From NCBI GenBank assembly GCA_036925085.1, contig JAUPFP010000012.1, positions 450,001-514,000 on the forward strand: 64,000 nt of DNA, written 5' to 3'. Made by a program: the position numbers and the translations under genes. Under the pieces are notes generated by a model. It was not told the origin of the DNA. It was given only the letters and a program-made list of their open reading frames with translations, and searched no databases. The DNA comes from Brachycybe producta (taxonomy: Eukaryota > Arthropoda > Diplopoda > Playtdesmida > Andrognathidae). Below are positions 47,131 through 55,896 of this stretch, piece after piece (position 1 is the first letter of the stretch; each line of letters starts with the position of its first letter).

Positions 47131-50100
47131 CCGTATCTATTATATATATAATGTGAGCTTTTAACGTTGACTCTATTTTTCTGACCAACTTGTAGATGTT
47201 GTTTCTTGTAACTCGGTCCTTTTCTGCATTGCGCGGTGCCTGCACGGAGAAGATTCGAGTCACAGAAAGAGTTGGATGGCGATGGATTGCGATCATCCTC
47301 CTGCATGGGGGTGAAATCTGTGCAGAAGGATGGTGGCCATCCTATTCTCCGTCGATGCTGATGTACATCTCCTCCTGTTGATATTTACCGGCAGTAGAAG
47401 ATGTTGTAGCTGCATCAGGATCTGTATGCGCTCTTTACCTTATGGTGTCTCCGGCCTCTGAAGAGAAGTTATTAGTTTCGGAACATAAAGACAACGTGGT
47501 TTTTTATTGTAACACTTTTATTCATCTTTGTAAAGAAACGTGAAGATTACAAAGACGAATGTTATTTATCAAAGGTGCGTCCTCATGCCCATGATGTGGT
47601 ACTGATAAGAATCTATGTAATACAACAAAGTTGAGCAAAAGACAAGGACGAGGAACAAAGAGGAACATGGTCCTTTTATACCTTGGACCTGTGTACACCC
47701 ACGAGGTGTAACCAGGTCCAAGTGACCAAGGTCCTAAGTGTATCACTCCGCCGTCAGAATATTAATTGGGAAAGGAGGGAGGGACAAACAGGATTTGTTT
47801 ACCTTCAGGCTATAGTTTTGGCGGGAGCAATAATCTTACAATAATCTCAAATTGATCAAAGTTTCTCCCAGAGGCACTGGAAGATATACCAGAAACCTCA
47901 ATCAAAGTTTCTCCCAGAGCCCATCTCCAACTTCGATGCATTTCTGTCAAAGTGTGGACTCGAAGAGATTGTCCTCCAAGTATACTTTATTTGTCGCTAT
48001 TGACATGGCTAGGTGCACAACTCGGTATAGATAACGGCCCAAAATAGCTTCAGGCTGGCTGGCGATCACAAGTAAATGCCCTTGCACAGTGTGGGTGCCC
48101 AGTTGAACTGTCACGGTGATTCGCCCCAACATGGTGATCCTGAGACCTCCTATGCCATGAATGTCAGGTGGGATAAGCTCAGGTACGACTTCGAACTGGT
48201 GCTTCTGTGCCAAAGCTGCTGTGATGATGCTACCCATAGCTCCAGTGTCTGTCAACATGCATATAACTTTTCTGTTTATCATGATGGCTATCCTTGGGTT
48301 TCTTTTGCAAGCATCATACTTGCTGATTTCCTGAGGTGAACAGCTGTCTACTAGTTGCTGGTATATCGTTTTCATGAGTTTCCAGCAGTAATAGTGGCCT
48401 TTTTTTGGTGGTTGGGTGCCAGGCACCATGACGGCTACCGTATTGTTTTCATGGCAGCCCACCACTTCTGCAGCTGTTGTTAGGAGATCGAGAGTGTGCT
48501 GCCAGGCAACCAGATCGGCGGAGGTCCACACAAATTCGGGAACCTGGTCGATCACATGAATTTGTATATTCTATGGGTCATTGTGATTGTTGCTGTCGGT
48601 GTCTACAGGAGGTGGTGCTGATATGGTTGGAGGGGTTATCCCAAGAGGAGTCGGGCGGATCTGTACCCTAAATGGACGAGTATGTACTCAATCCCATTCT
48701 GTGTGACGATGTCCATATCAGGGACCTCCTTTGTGGTGTCATAATCGGTAATCTGCTTGCCAAACTGTTTAACCATGGTCTTTTTCTTCGGTTGTCGGCA
48801 CTCGCAAAAAAAGAGCCCAACTTTCCGCAGTTATAGCATGTCGATTTGCTCTTGTTGATTGTGCATAGTACATCTTGCTGAGTGTCTGTCGTTGAAGACC
48901 TTCCCGAGTTAGGCTGTTTATCATTCCTAAAGGGATTTGGTGTGTCTCGAGAGCCGGCAGTTCCCGCCCATTGCTCTCTGTCGGGTTTCGATGCTCCGAT
49001 GTTGGCACCCTAATTGATTGTCACCTTCTGTTCCAACGGCCATTTGTCCAGAGATTGCAAAACGACTTCCATATTGAGGACAGTATTTGAAAAGGCTGCA
49101 TGATGGATGGCACCCTGAAGAATAGGATGTAAGGCATGGTGCAGTTTACTGATGTGCCAGTTGACTGATGTGCAACTGGTCATTCAGGTGCTCATAGACT
49201 TTGTCGCTGAGTGTCACAAACTCCCATATATCTTCTTTTTGGAGCATCTTTCTATACTGTTTCTCTAAAATGGCCAGCTCTTCGGACTTCCAAAACGTAG
49301 CCACCATCTGTCCCCTCAGCTCAGCCCATGGAATGCCATCCTGTTCATATCTTAACTTGCTCAGCTAGGTGTGGGCAGCCCCAATGAAGCACCCAGTCTG
49401 GAATTCCTCCTAGTGTTTGTAAGTCCACTCGTACAGGTTGCCCACTTCCTCGATTTCCTCTACGAAGGCCGGAACCTGTAAATCCATTAAATTTCTGGAT
49501 TGAGTGGGCTGGATGACATCCACTATATTTGTTGTTGAACTTTTCGACTGAAACCTTCCTGGGAGTTGGCCGGTAGATGCCATCTTGGATGTTGGCCATC
49601 CCAGTTTGGCTTGGTGTTGCTACTTGTGGCAGATATCATTGTGCATAAAGGGCAGGGCCAGTCTGATCTTGATCTGATCTGGTTGCACTCAGTAGCAACT
49701 ACTACATGTTGCATGGACTGAAGAATGTGGAGCTACAGCATGTGTCATAGTCGGGTACACGTGCGGTCGTTCCTTGCAGTCACCTTGGACCATCCGACTG
49801 TTCTCGACACGATGGCTCAAGAGCTCACGAAGTAAACAGCCAGTCGTGCTTGCATTCTTCAGATATAATACGTGGATGTAGTGTCGATCGTAGTGTGGGG
49901 CGTATGGCTCTCGGTAACCGACAAAGTGGTAAACAAAACAATTTCACCAAAGTTCCATGAAAAAAGCGCCTCGAATGATAATGAAAACATATAACATAAA
50001 ACAGAAAAGACAAGGACGGAAACACGTGCATCCAGAAGTGTTGCCCCGTATTTCCCCGAGCGCTAAGTGGATGGCAAACAAAAGTTCTGTAAAACATGTG

Positions 50101-53100
50101 CTTGTATGGATCAAGGAGAGGCCTTTATCTGGCAGACCGTTCCTTCGTATTAGTCGCCTCCCTCATGTCCGAGAATAAGAAAACACAGAGCCATGCGGTT
50201 GACTTTAGATGACATCTAGAGCCTCCATACATTTTTTACACAAAATGGAGCAACGTGGTCAACCATTGATGCTACTAACAGTTTTTTTCAACACGTGGTT
50301 CCACATAAAAGGAACGGACGAAGACATAACATATAAATTATATAAATTTTATTATATATTTATATAAATTTACACAATTTTTAATTAGTAATGTAATCTT
50401 AAGTTAAAAACAAATAAAATTATTCCTGTAGCAGTAAAATGTTCTGTCATATTTTGGCTATGCTATGTCTTAAAATTGACAAATTCCAAATATGCCTGTC
50501 ATTGACATGGCAGTAGCTCACACCCTCACACAGTTTTCAGTAGTTGAAAGCTCATGCATTGCCTCATGCACGGCTCTTCCATTAATTTTGGTGAGCAGAT
50601 GAATTTTTTGTATTGGTGTGCTAGGCTAGTAGTGGGAACGTGCCTCTCCCCATAGGTTAATGTGAGCTTTATGGCGACCTCATGAATATTTAACAATTCA
50701 TTATGCTCTTTTTCTATAGCTCATCTCTTCTCTTGATCGTGCGGTGACCGCATGGAGAAGATTCGAGCCATAGAAGTAGTCGGATGGTGATGGATTGTAG
50801 TTATCCTTCTGCATAGGGGTGTAATCTGCTCAGAAGGATGGTGACCATCTCTTCTGGCCACCATTGATGTGCATCTTCTTTCTTGGTTGGAAGATGTTGT
50901 TGCTCCTCAGGGATCACTATAATGTCTTCTTGTCCTATGGTGTCTCCGGCTTGTCTAGAGAAGGGTTAGTTTCAGAACATGTAGACAACGCAGTTTCTTA
51001 TTGTAAACACTTTATTCATTCTTGCACATAAACAGTAACGTTACAAGAATGGATGTTCATTATTAAAGGTGCGGCCACGGGCCCATGATGTGATACGGAT
51101 ATATTAATCAGCGTAGTACAAAAGTTGAGCAAGAGTGGACAAAGAACAAAGAGGAACATGGTCTTTTTATACCTTGGACCTGTGTACACCTATGAGGTGT
51201 AACCAGGTCCAAGTGTCTATGGTCCTAAGAGTATCAATCCACCACTTAATTATGAGTCAGAAAGGAAGGGAGGGACAGCTATGGGTTGTTTACCCCCCCC
51301 CCCAGGCTATGGTTTTGGCAGGATCATGAGTTACTGGGTGTCACATTACCAATGGTTCCTATGGATGAGAGGTGAATTATTGCAGCTGTTCCCCATGAGA
51401 AGTCACCTGGGGTACTTAATATGGCACAGGTAATTAGAAATCGGGACAAACAGAAATTGGCTCCGCCCTTTTTATGACGACCGGCAACTTCTAATTGATT
51501 TGTTGTGTCGGAGCATGTGACGTCAGACTACATAACCAACCATTTAGAAGTTGCGTTCGTCATAAAAAGGGCGTAACCAACTTCAGTTTGTCCCGATTTC
51601 GAATTGCCTGTCTTAATGGCCAGGTCGGCCATTGTTCCAGGTAGTTGGCTAGGGTGAAGAAGCCTATGACGAGGAGGCCGGAGGCTATGGTTGTCCTCCA
51701 GCCTTCATCGTTTTGTTTGGTATAATGTGTTTTTCTGCTGGCCAAGGGCGTAGATTCTGTGCCATATTTTGTTGATAATTAAACATGTGTTTACTCATTA
51801 TTTAACTGCCTATGTGTCTCGTTATTTTTTACAGGCATTTAGAAATGGGGACGAACACAAGTTCGCTCCGCCATTTTCAACGTCGACCCACACAACAACC
51901 AATCAGAAGTTGCTGGTCGTCATTAAAAGGGCGGAGCTAACTTGTGTTCGTCCCGATTTCTAAATGCCCGTTTATTTTTGGGGATTGCTGTTGGAGTTTT
52001 GATTTCGGAAACAACTACCACGGTCAAATCAACTCGCATCAGTCTATGGTGGACCCGTTTTGTTCCACCGGCGTTCACGTTATGTCTCTGCTTTTACAGC
52101 TGTCGACTTCAACAGGAGACTATACGTGTCATCGACTATAACTCTCCTAAAGCGGCGTCCGGGACGGTGAGTTTACAATCAGTTTGTTTGTGTAACCGAT
52201 TTGGTTGTTACACTATTCCATGTACTTCGATTGGCTTGCACATGTCTATGTCTGTTTTATAAAGCAAATGAAAAACTTTTCTAATAAAAGTACATGCAGT
52301 ATATTATAAAATAGTGGTTATAGATTTACAATTTTTGAAAGTTGGTATTCTTTATTTTAGGTAATGACCATGGCCAAAAAACTAATGGGAAAACATTTAT
52401 TTGAGAATTGCATGAAGAGTACAATATATGGTCACTTTGTTGCAGGAGATGATGAAAGAATGGTTAGGAACACTGTGAATGACTTAAATGAAAATGGCGT
52501 TCATGCTATTATATATTGCACTTCAGAAAATTTTACTGGCAATAAAAAAAACAGGTAAGCATGTTTTTAGTATTAATAATGATAGTTTAAGTATTAATAA
52601 ATTGTGATGACCCTATTTTTTAAAAGCTTACATCTTCGTGATAATCGAAACTTGTGGATCTATTTGTATGGCTTATACTGTACAAATGACCACCATCGTC
52701 GACTGTCCCGTCTGAAACACCACTACAGGAAATCTTGCCCGCTTCTGCTGATTTTTTTCATTACAGGAAGAAGACAAACACCTAGAAAGTTTATGAAGGT
52801 GTTTCTTCACTTAATGATGACACATGTGATAACCCTGTTTTCACTAACCTTAATTGGTGCTGTGATGAGAAAAATTCTGTGGTGCTGTTTGCATGGCTGT
52901 GGCTGTGCAATTAGCATCCTTATTGTGTCCAGTTTGGGTTTCTCACCAGAGGGGACGTGGCCATATTCGTGTTGTAGTCCCACAGTAGCTGCACCAGAGG
53001 TCGTGGTCTCCTGACTCCTTTGGGGTATCGCATCAATTTTTTTCGAGTTCAATCAAAGTAGTTTTTAGGGCTCAAAGATCAAAGCCTAGTCCATGTTGTC

Positions 53101-55896
53101 ATCTACATGATTTTCCTGTAGAGAATGGGATTGTTACTAGGCTTTGATGTTCAAACGCCAAATGGCGTAAATACCATTAGGACTTCCCTCAGCTATTTCG
53201 GCAATGGCCAACAACCCTCACCTATCTAAGGCCTTGCAATGTGTTTACACAAGGAGCAGCTGCCCAGGACAGCATCATCCAACAGACTCATACCAATGAT
53301 CTCACGGTCATGAGTAGGGTCAACGGTTTCAGGCCCTAAAAATCAAAGAAATATGCATGCAAATATGCTGTCAAAAATCCTAAAATATGTCCACAAAATA
53401 TGCACTATTGGATATCATTTGCACAATAGTTTTTTTTGGGATTGAAATATGCAACAAAAACATTCTCAATTTTTCAAATTTAAAATTATGCAGCTTGTTA
53501 TTTAGTAGAGCTTTATACACAGGCATTTAGAAATTGGGACAAACACAAGCTGGCTCCGCCCTTTTTATGACGACCGGAACTTCTAATTGGTTTGTTGTGT
53601 GGTTCAATGTTGAAATGGGCGGAGACATCAGACGTCTGACTACATAACAGCCAATTTGAAGTTGCGTTCGTCATAAAAAGGGCGGAGCCAACTTGTGTTC
53701 GTCCCGATTTCTAAATGCCTGCGCTTTATACTTCGAGAAAGTACGTTCTACATCACAAGATGTGACTGGTGCCGCTTAAAACAAGCAATATCATTAAGAT
53801 TTTCACCATTCAAAACTGCACAAATCTTCGGGAATTCTTTATAGCCTTTATTTTTTGTAATACAGTTGACAATTTCTTTGTTACTTCTTTGGAAGTATTC
53901 CCAGTAGCACATTTTAAATTGTCTTGCTGTTCAGTTTTTTGAACTAAAATAGAAAAATCCTAATTTTTCTAGAAAATATGTGTTAAAAATGCCCATAACA
54001 TGTAAAATTCCCAAAATATGCATTCAAAATACAAATACGCTTAAATATGCAAATATATGCAAAATAAAACTAGTGTTATTCGACTTCATTTCATATGAAT
54101 CGTGCTTAAATCTGACACAGCATGAAATATAAAGCTGCAAAAAGAATATGCATTTTCATAAAACCGTTGACCCTAGTCATGAGCCTGGACACAAATGTTC
54201 TTCAAGAGTCATAATGAGCAAATCTCCCCACATCTCACAGAAGAACAGGTTTTGGGGAAACAATATCCACCCACCAATCTACCTTCTCTTGTCAGTTCAA
54301 ATGTGCACCATACCGAAAAGAAGCTGAACCAAAAGAAAATGGAGCAATTTCTAAGGATAAAACCAAGAAGCAGAAGTCTCCACCATCCCGAAAAATAGTC
54401 ACTGAAGACAAGCAGGAATGACAGACCAGGCTGCGAAACAATGGTCGGATTTTTTTGCAAGAAAAGGAGTGCAAAGCAGTTTTCTATTCCTTGGCAGCTA
54501 CGAGAGCCACCGAGCTATCCTAGATCAAAGGCCCTGGCCCGGCAGAAACTCGTTGACCATACTCTTGTTTTGCCCTGCACAACAATGACGATCTGAGCTT
54601 AATGCAGCCAGTGCAACAGGAAGAATCATGTCTGGAAGTTAGAGCTTAATTGTTGCATCAACAATGTTGGCAACTCTAACCCCGGACAGAAACTACAACA
54701 GGGCGATCCAACATATTTCGCCACTACCAAGAGAAAAAGGATGGTATCCAGCCACCCAAGTTCTGGACTTCGTGGAGGCCACCGTTCTAGTCACCATTGA
54801 GAGGCCGGCTATCTGTCTCGCTCTGTATGAGTAGACGACAGAAGTGTAATCATGATGACATGATGGCCGAGGCCACCTGGCTCCAGGAGAAGAATCATCA
54901 CTGGAGCAGTCGACACGATTGTTTTTAATTAATTTTGATTTTCTAGTCGTCATTTTTAATTAATTTATTTCAAAGAAACCTGTGATTTTTGTAATAATCT
55001 ATGTGCTTATAAATCAAGTTATTTTCGATATTTGTATATTATTTACCCTGACCTGGTTACTTAATCATTGTTTTTGCGTATTATGTCCAGAGTTTTATTT
55101 TGAGAAGTGGGTACTTTTCGCTTAGTAGGGAGTGAGACAATTCAGGCCCTTTAAGTGACCTAGCCAATCACTTTCAGAACAAGTGAATAACTTGAACTGT
55201 ACCCAAAAAGAGCAGATTCTATCAAGCTGAGAAGGGTCTGTCACAATAGTGAATAGGCAGGGCCACGTTTCTTGTTTTTAGTCATTGTGTCGAATTTCTT
55301 TTTTTTTTTCTAATAGTGATATTATATTATTGTCCAACTAATAGTGGTGAATTTTCACATTTCTCCAAAACCAGCTGTTATTTTTCAACAGGTGAAATTT
55401 TCGCGGAACGCGAATTTTGTCCCCAGTGGAAGGAAGGCCCTACTGAACAGTTTCTAAATTTTATTACTTTCTTTCATGCTGAGCTTTACAATTTTAAAAC
55501 AGTTTTTTCAGCTATTAAGGGGATACAATGGGATTGCGATCTTAGATTGTTAGTTACCAATAAATTTTGTCATTTACATGTTATTTCATGTTTTACTAAT
55601 CATTTAGAATGCAACATTATACTGAAAATACTCTACATGCACTGCAATGTATTCACATAGCGAAAATAGCAGAACCGAACTGTCCAATGGCTCAAATGAA
55701 AATTACTGGAATACTTTCACCAGATATTATTGTAAGAGTTTGCATTTGTCATAAGTAAGAACAACTGTTTATGAAATTTTGACAAATTAATTCATACACT
55801 TTATTTTAGGTAAAGTTAAACCAGGTGGATTCTAGTACAAAACTACTTTTACAAGAGGCAATTTATAATCATCTAATTGGTGATGATACAATAGCT
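38822..55896 (+). CDS. PRODH: Proline dehydrogenase, mitochondrial (5' exons), spliced
   Basis: The exons are 38822-39058, 52361-52554, 55608-55731 and 55810-55896; the gene continues past the window. Phases are 0, 2 and 0 and all junctions agree. The product is the flavoenzyme that oxidises proline to pyrroline-5-carboxylate at the mitochondrial inner membrane. The N-terminus ([20 protein letters not shown]) is basic and hydrophobic, like a mitochondrial presequence. Family landmarks: [20 protein letters not shown], then [26 protein letters not shown], and a divergent IKLTAL-like QMKITGIL. The segment usually containing ARTYFY between exons two and three is missing here, so either an exon was overlooked or the linker is short, as in PRODH2-like proteins. 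FAD- and substrate-binding barrel residues lie in later, unseen exons. PRODH versus PRODH2 is not settled. Confidence 0.85.
39358..39519 (+). pseudogene. hAT transposase C-terminal (dimerisation) fragment
   Basis: The peptide [20 protein letters not shown] followed by [14 protein letters not shown] is the conserved hAT C-terminal dimerisation region ([12 protein letters not shown] motif). About 50 codons survive; no start or catalytic core is present. Confidence 0.85.
39873..40065. mobile_element. MULE-like foldback MITE (subfamily B), nested in hAT
   Basis: The termini are ATAGGCATCTGTAGACAG (first bases changed) and CTACAGATGCCTGT. ACTTTCTAC and ACTTTCTCC flank it (8 of 9). Confidence 0.85.
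40632..41175. mobile_element. hAT-type MITE, CATAGGCGTACGGAG ends
   Basis: CATAGGCGTACGGAG at the left is exactly inverted as CTCCGTACGCCTATG at the right. Flanks GCTTCGCT (40624-40631) and GCTCCGCT (41176-41183) match at 7 of 8. No transposase remains. Confidence 0.9.
41504..42301. mobile_element. hAT-type non-autonomous element, with nested MITE
   Basis: Ends CAGGCCTGGACTAA and its counterpart TTAATACGGGCCTG are imperfect inverted repeats. Flanks CCTGTGAC and CCTGCGAT match at 6 of 8. The ends resemble the hAT element at 62777-63705. A MULE-like MITE (41722-41915) sits in the middle. Confidence 0.7.
41722..41915. mobile_element. MULE-like foldback MITE (subfamily B), nested
   Basis: The termini ACAGGCATCCATAGACAG and CTGTCTACAGATGCCTGT are bounded by GAATGTTCT and GAACGTTCT (8 of 9). 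Confidence 0.85.
42310..44490 (+). other. PRODH intron, no gene; sparse repeats
   Basis: The stretch contains a short near-perfect hairpin at 42996-43043 and the repeat shared with 14030-14165 (43890-44010). I recognise nothing else with protein coding potential. Confidence 0.5.
42996..43043. repeat. Near-perfect 18-bp hairpin
   Basis: TTTCAAGTTGATATCT and its exact inverse AGATATCAACTTGAAA are separated by 11 bases. No flanking coding sequence or known family was recognised. Confidence 0.8.
44497..44623. repeat. Foldback repeat (about 50-bp arms)
   Basis: TCATATTCTTAATGATTGCT...CTCATGAACTCATGAAC faces GTTCATGAGTTTAGCAG...AGCAATGATTAAGAGCATGA with a spacer of about 22 bp. Probably a decayed MITE. 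Confidence 0.7.
44916..45053. repeat. (TA)n microsatellite
   Basis: Long TA tracts with GTATA, AAATA and a CCCTG interruption lead into a Helitron-like H1 copy. Confidence 0.95.
45055..45512 (+). mobile_element. Helitron-like family H1 copy
   Basis: From CCAGGTCTGTGTG the copy runs through a purine-rich part and the foldback half (AAGGGCGGAGGAAAAGAAAT, GGGCACAATTGCCTGTG) to CCCGTCATTTATGACGGG and TTACCCCACT. The final CTAG is replaced by a T run. Confidence 0.7.
45725..46230 (-). mobile_element. Helitron-like family H1 copy
   Basis: On the minus strand the end reads GTCATTTATGACGGG, TTACCCCA, CTAG at 45728-45725. The foldback block, pyrimidine tract and GACGTGGTTCAAGG segment follow. It faces the preceding copy head to head with a spacer of about 210 bp. 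Confidence 0.7.
46539..46681. repeat. Foldback repeat (about 41-bp arms)
   Basis: TGATACAAGCATCAGGATAC then CTTGCCTTGGCCACGAGA faces TCTCGTGATCGAGGCAAG then GAGTCTCATCAGTAGTATCA, with a spacer of about 60 bp. No target duplication was identified. Confidence 0.7.
47065..47130. repeat. (TA)n microsatellite
   Basis: A TA tract of about 66 bp lies at the left edge of the LTR retrotransposon. Confidence 0.95.
47152..47840 (-). repeat. 3' LTR of the minus-strand Gypsy element
   Basis: It shares with the other LTR the blocks GAGAAGATTCGAG, GTGAAATCTG/GTGTAATCTG, TTATACCTTGGACCTGTGTA and GAGGTGTAACCAGGTCCAAG. On the minus strand TATAAAAGG lies near 47675, giving a promoter in the expected place. 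Confidence 0.75.
47947..48555 (-). pseudogene. Retroviral-type aspartyl protease region
   Basis: A 202-codon frame carries [15 protein letters not shown], the active-site DTGA with the hydrophobic context of retropepsins, then [17 protein letters not shown] and ILGRYLYR, where the family has a LLG(D/M) flap-distal motif. Upstream it has a Tyr/Trp-rich segment ([20 protein letters not shown]). The frame ends close to the LTR with no RT. The protease motif is intact but the element as a whole is defective, so it is listed as a pseudogene. Confidence 0.75.
48600..49714 (-). pseudogene. Gag relic with degenerate zinc knuckle
   Basis: Broken minus-strand frames include [14 protein letters not shown] near 48845-48800, where the C-X2-C start is kept but the His and last Cys of the CCHC knuckle are replaced. 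N-terminal gag-like pieces lie at 49345-49714 ([31 protein letters not shown]). Stops in all frames disable it. Confidence 0.55.
50661..51345 (-). repeat. 5' LTR of the minus-strand Gypsy element
   Basis: On the minus strand it begins TGTGACACCC at 51345 and has TATAAAAAG near 51170. It ends near 50661 opposite the GTGAGCTTT shared with the other LTR. The interior contains a C run (51294-51303). Confidence 0.75.
51426..51611. mobile_element. MULE-like foldback MITE (subfamily A)
   Basis: The termini ACAGGTAATTAGAAATCGGG and CCCGATTTCGAATTGCCTGT are inverted. The flanks (CTTAATATGGC and CTTAATGGC) are similar but not a clean 9-bp pair. TGACGTCA occurs at 51518-51525. Confidence 0.8.
51831..51971. 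mobile_element. MULE-like foldback MITE (subfamily A), short
   Basis: The termini ACAGGCATTTAGAAAT and ATTTCTAAATGCCCGT are flanked by TTATTTTTT and TTATTTTTG (8 of 9). It lacks the central 60 bp of other copies. Confidence 0.85.
52361..52554 (+). CDS. PRODH: PRODH exon 2
   Basis: Acceptor TTTATTTTAG and donor AACAG|GTAAGC bound 194 bp. The peptide [26 protein letters not shown] is the most diagnostic PRODH block (family: LLG.RLF..LMK.TFYGHFVAGED), followed by an [15 protein letters not shown] strand matching the family's GV.AILDY. The missing D of DY is a divergence. Confidence 0.9.
52555..53306 (+). other. PRODH intron 2, unresolved segment
   Basis: There is no phase-compatible exon. A stretch near 52770-52910 has open frames of peptide-like composition but no recognised family and no matching splice phase. 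Near 53070-53150 GATCAAAGCCTAGT faces ACTAGGCTTTGAT, a small foldback. Confidence 0.4.
53315..54175. mobile_element. hAT-type element with perfect 8-bp TSD, nested MITE inside
   Basis: The ends TAGGGTCAACGGTTT and AAACCGTTGACCCTA are inverted. GTCATGAG occurs at 53307-53314 and 54176-54183, a perfect 8-bp duplication. The interior has many ATATGCA words and no transposase. A MULE-like MITE sits at 53519-53722. Confidence 0.9.
53519..53722. mobile_element. MULE-like foldback MITE (subfamily A), 9-bp TSD, nested
   Basis: The termini ACAGGCATTTAGAAATTGGG and CCCGATTTCTAAATGCCTGC are inverted. GCTTTATAC flanks both sides (53510-53518 and 53723-53731), a perfect 9-bp duplication. Confidence 0.9.
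54184..55300 (+). other. PRODH intron 2, decayed repeat DNA
   Basis: No gene recognised. The part near 55150-55180 (TAGCCAATCACTTTCAGAA) matches the LTR-like segment at 14810-14830, so LTR debris is likely. Confidence 0.4.
55608..55731 (+). CDS. PRODH: PRODH exon 3
   Basis: Acceptor TAATCATTTAG, donor ATT|GTAAGA. One base completes the split Arg codon from exon 2, then [20 protein letters not shown] and [13 protein letters not shown] follow. These parallel the family's CD..ME.FLRCI and IKLTALGRP.  A 114-codon open frame overlapping upstream (55316-55660) lacks family similarity and reads out of phase. Confidence 0.8.
55810..55896 (+). CDS. PRODH: PRODH exon 4
   Basis: Acceptor CTTTATTTTAG and donor GCT|GTAAGT bound 29 codons ([20 protein letters not shown]...). 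It is separated from exon 3 by only 78 bp, with matching phase 0. Confidence 0.75.

Larger units (their letters stand above)
47152..51345 (-). mobile_element. Gypsy-type LTR retrotransposon, internally deleted
   Basis: Two direct repeats (47152-47840 and 50661-51345) are LTRs in minus orientation. Between them, in minus order, lie a gag relic (about 49714-48600) and an aspartyl protease (48555-47947). No RT, RNase H or integrase is present, so most of pol has been lost. The LTRs differ at many positions, indicating age. No 5-bp duplication was recognised at the ends. Confidence 0.75.
51350..52212 (+). mobile_element. Solo-LTR-like segment with two nested MITEs
   Basis: After removing the MITEs at 51426-51611 and 51831-51971, the rest resembles an LTR: AATTAAACATGTG, a TGTGTCTCGTT stretch and a terminal GGTTGTTACA as in the LTR at 31957. 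No internal genes follow. Confidence 0.4.
39059..52360 (+). other. PRODH intron 1 (13.3 kb), transposon-filled
   Basis: The donor is GTAAGT at 39059 and the acceptor is TTTATTTTAG at 52360. No exon-like coding stretch was recognised in it; identified contents are transposable elements listed separately. Confidence 0.8.

Noticed and set aside
52766..52910. Possible extra PRODH exon after an acceptor at TTCATTACAG
   Set aside because: In the phase required by exon 2 the frame hits a stop within six codons, and the peptide shows no PRODH similarity.
55316..55660. 114-codon open frame just upstream of PRODH exon 3
   Set aside because: Its composition looks protein-like, but it has no recognised motif, its end overlaps the PRODH exon in another frame, and no consistent splice phase joins it to exon 2.
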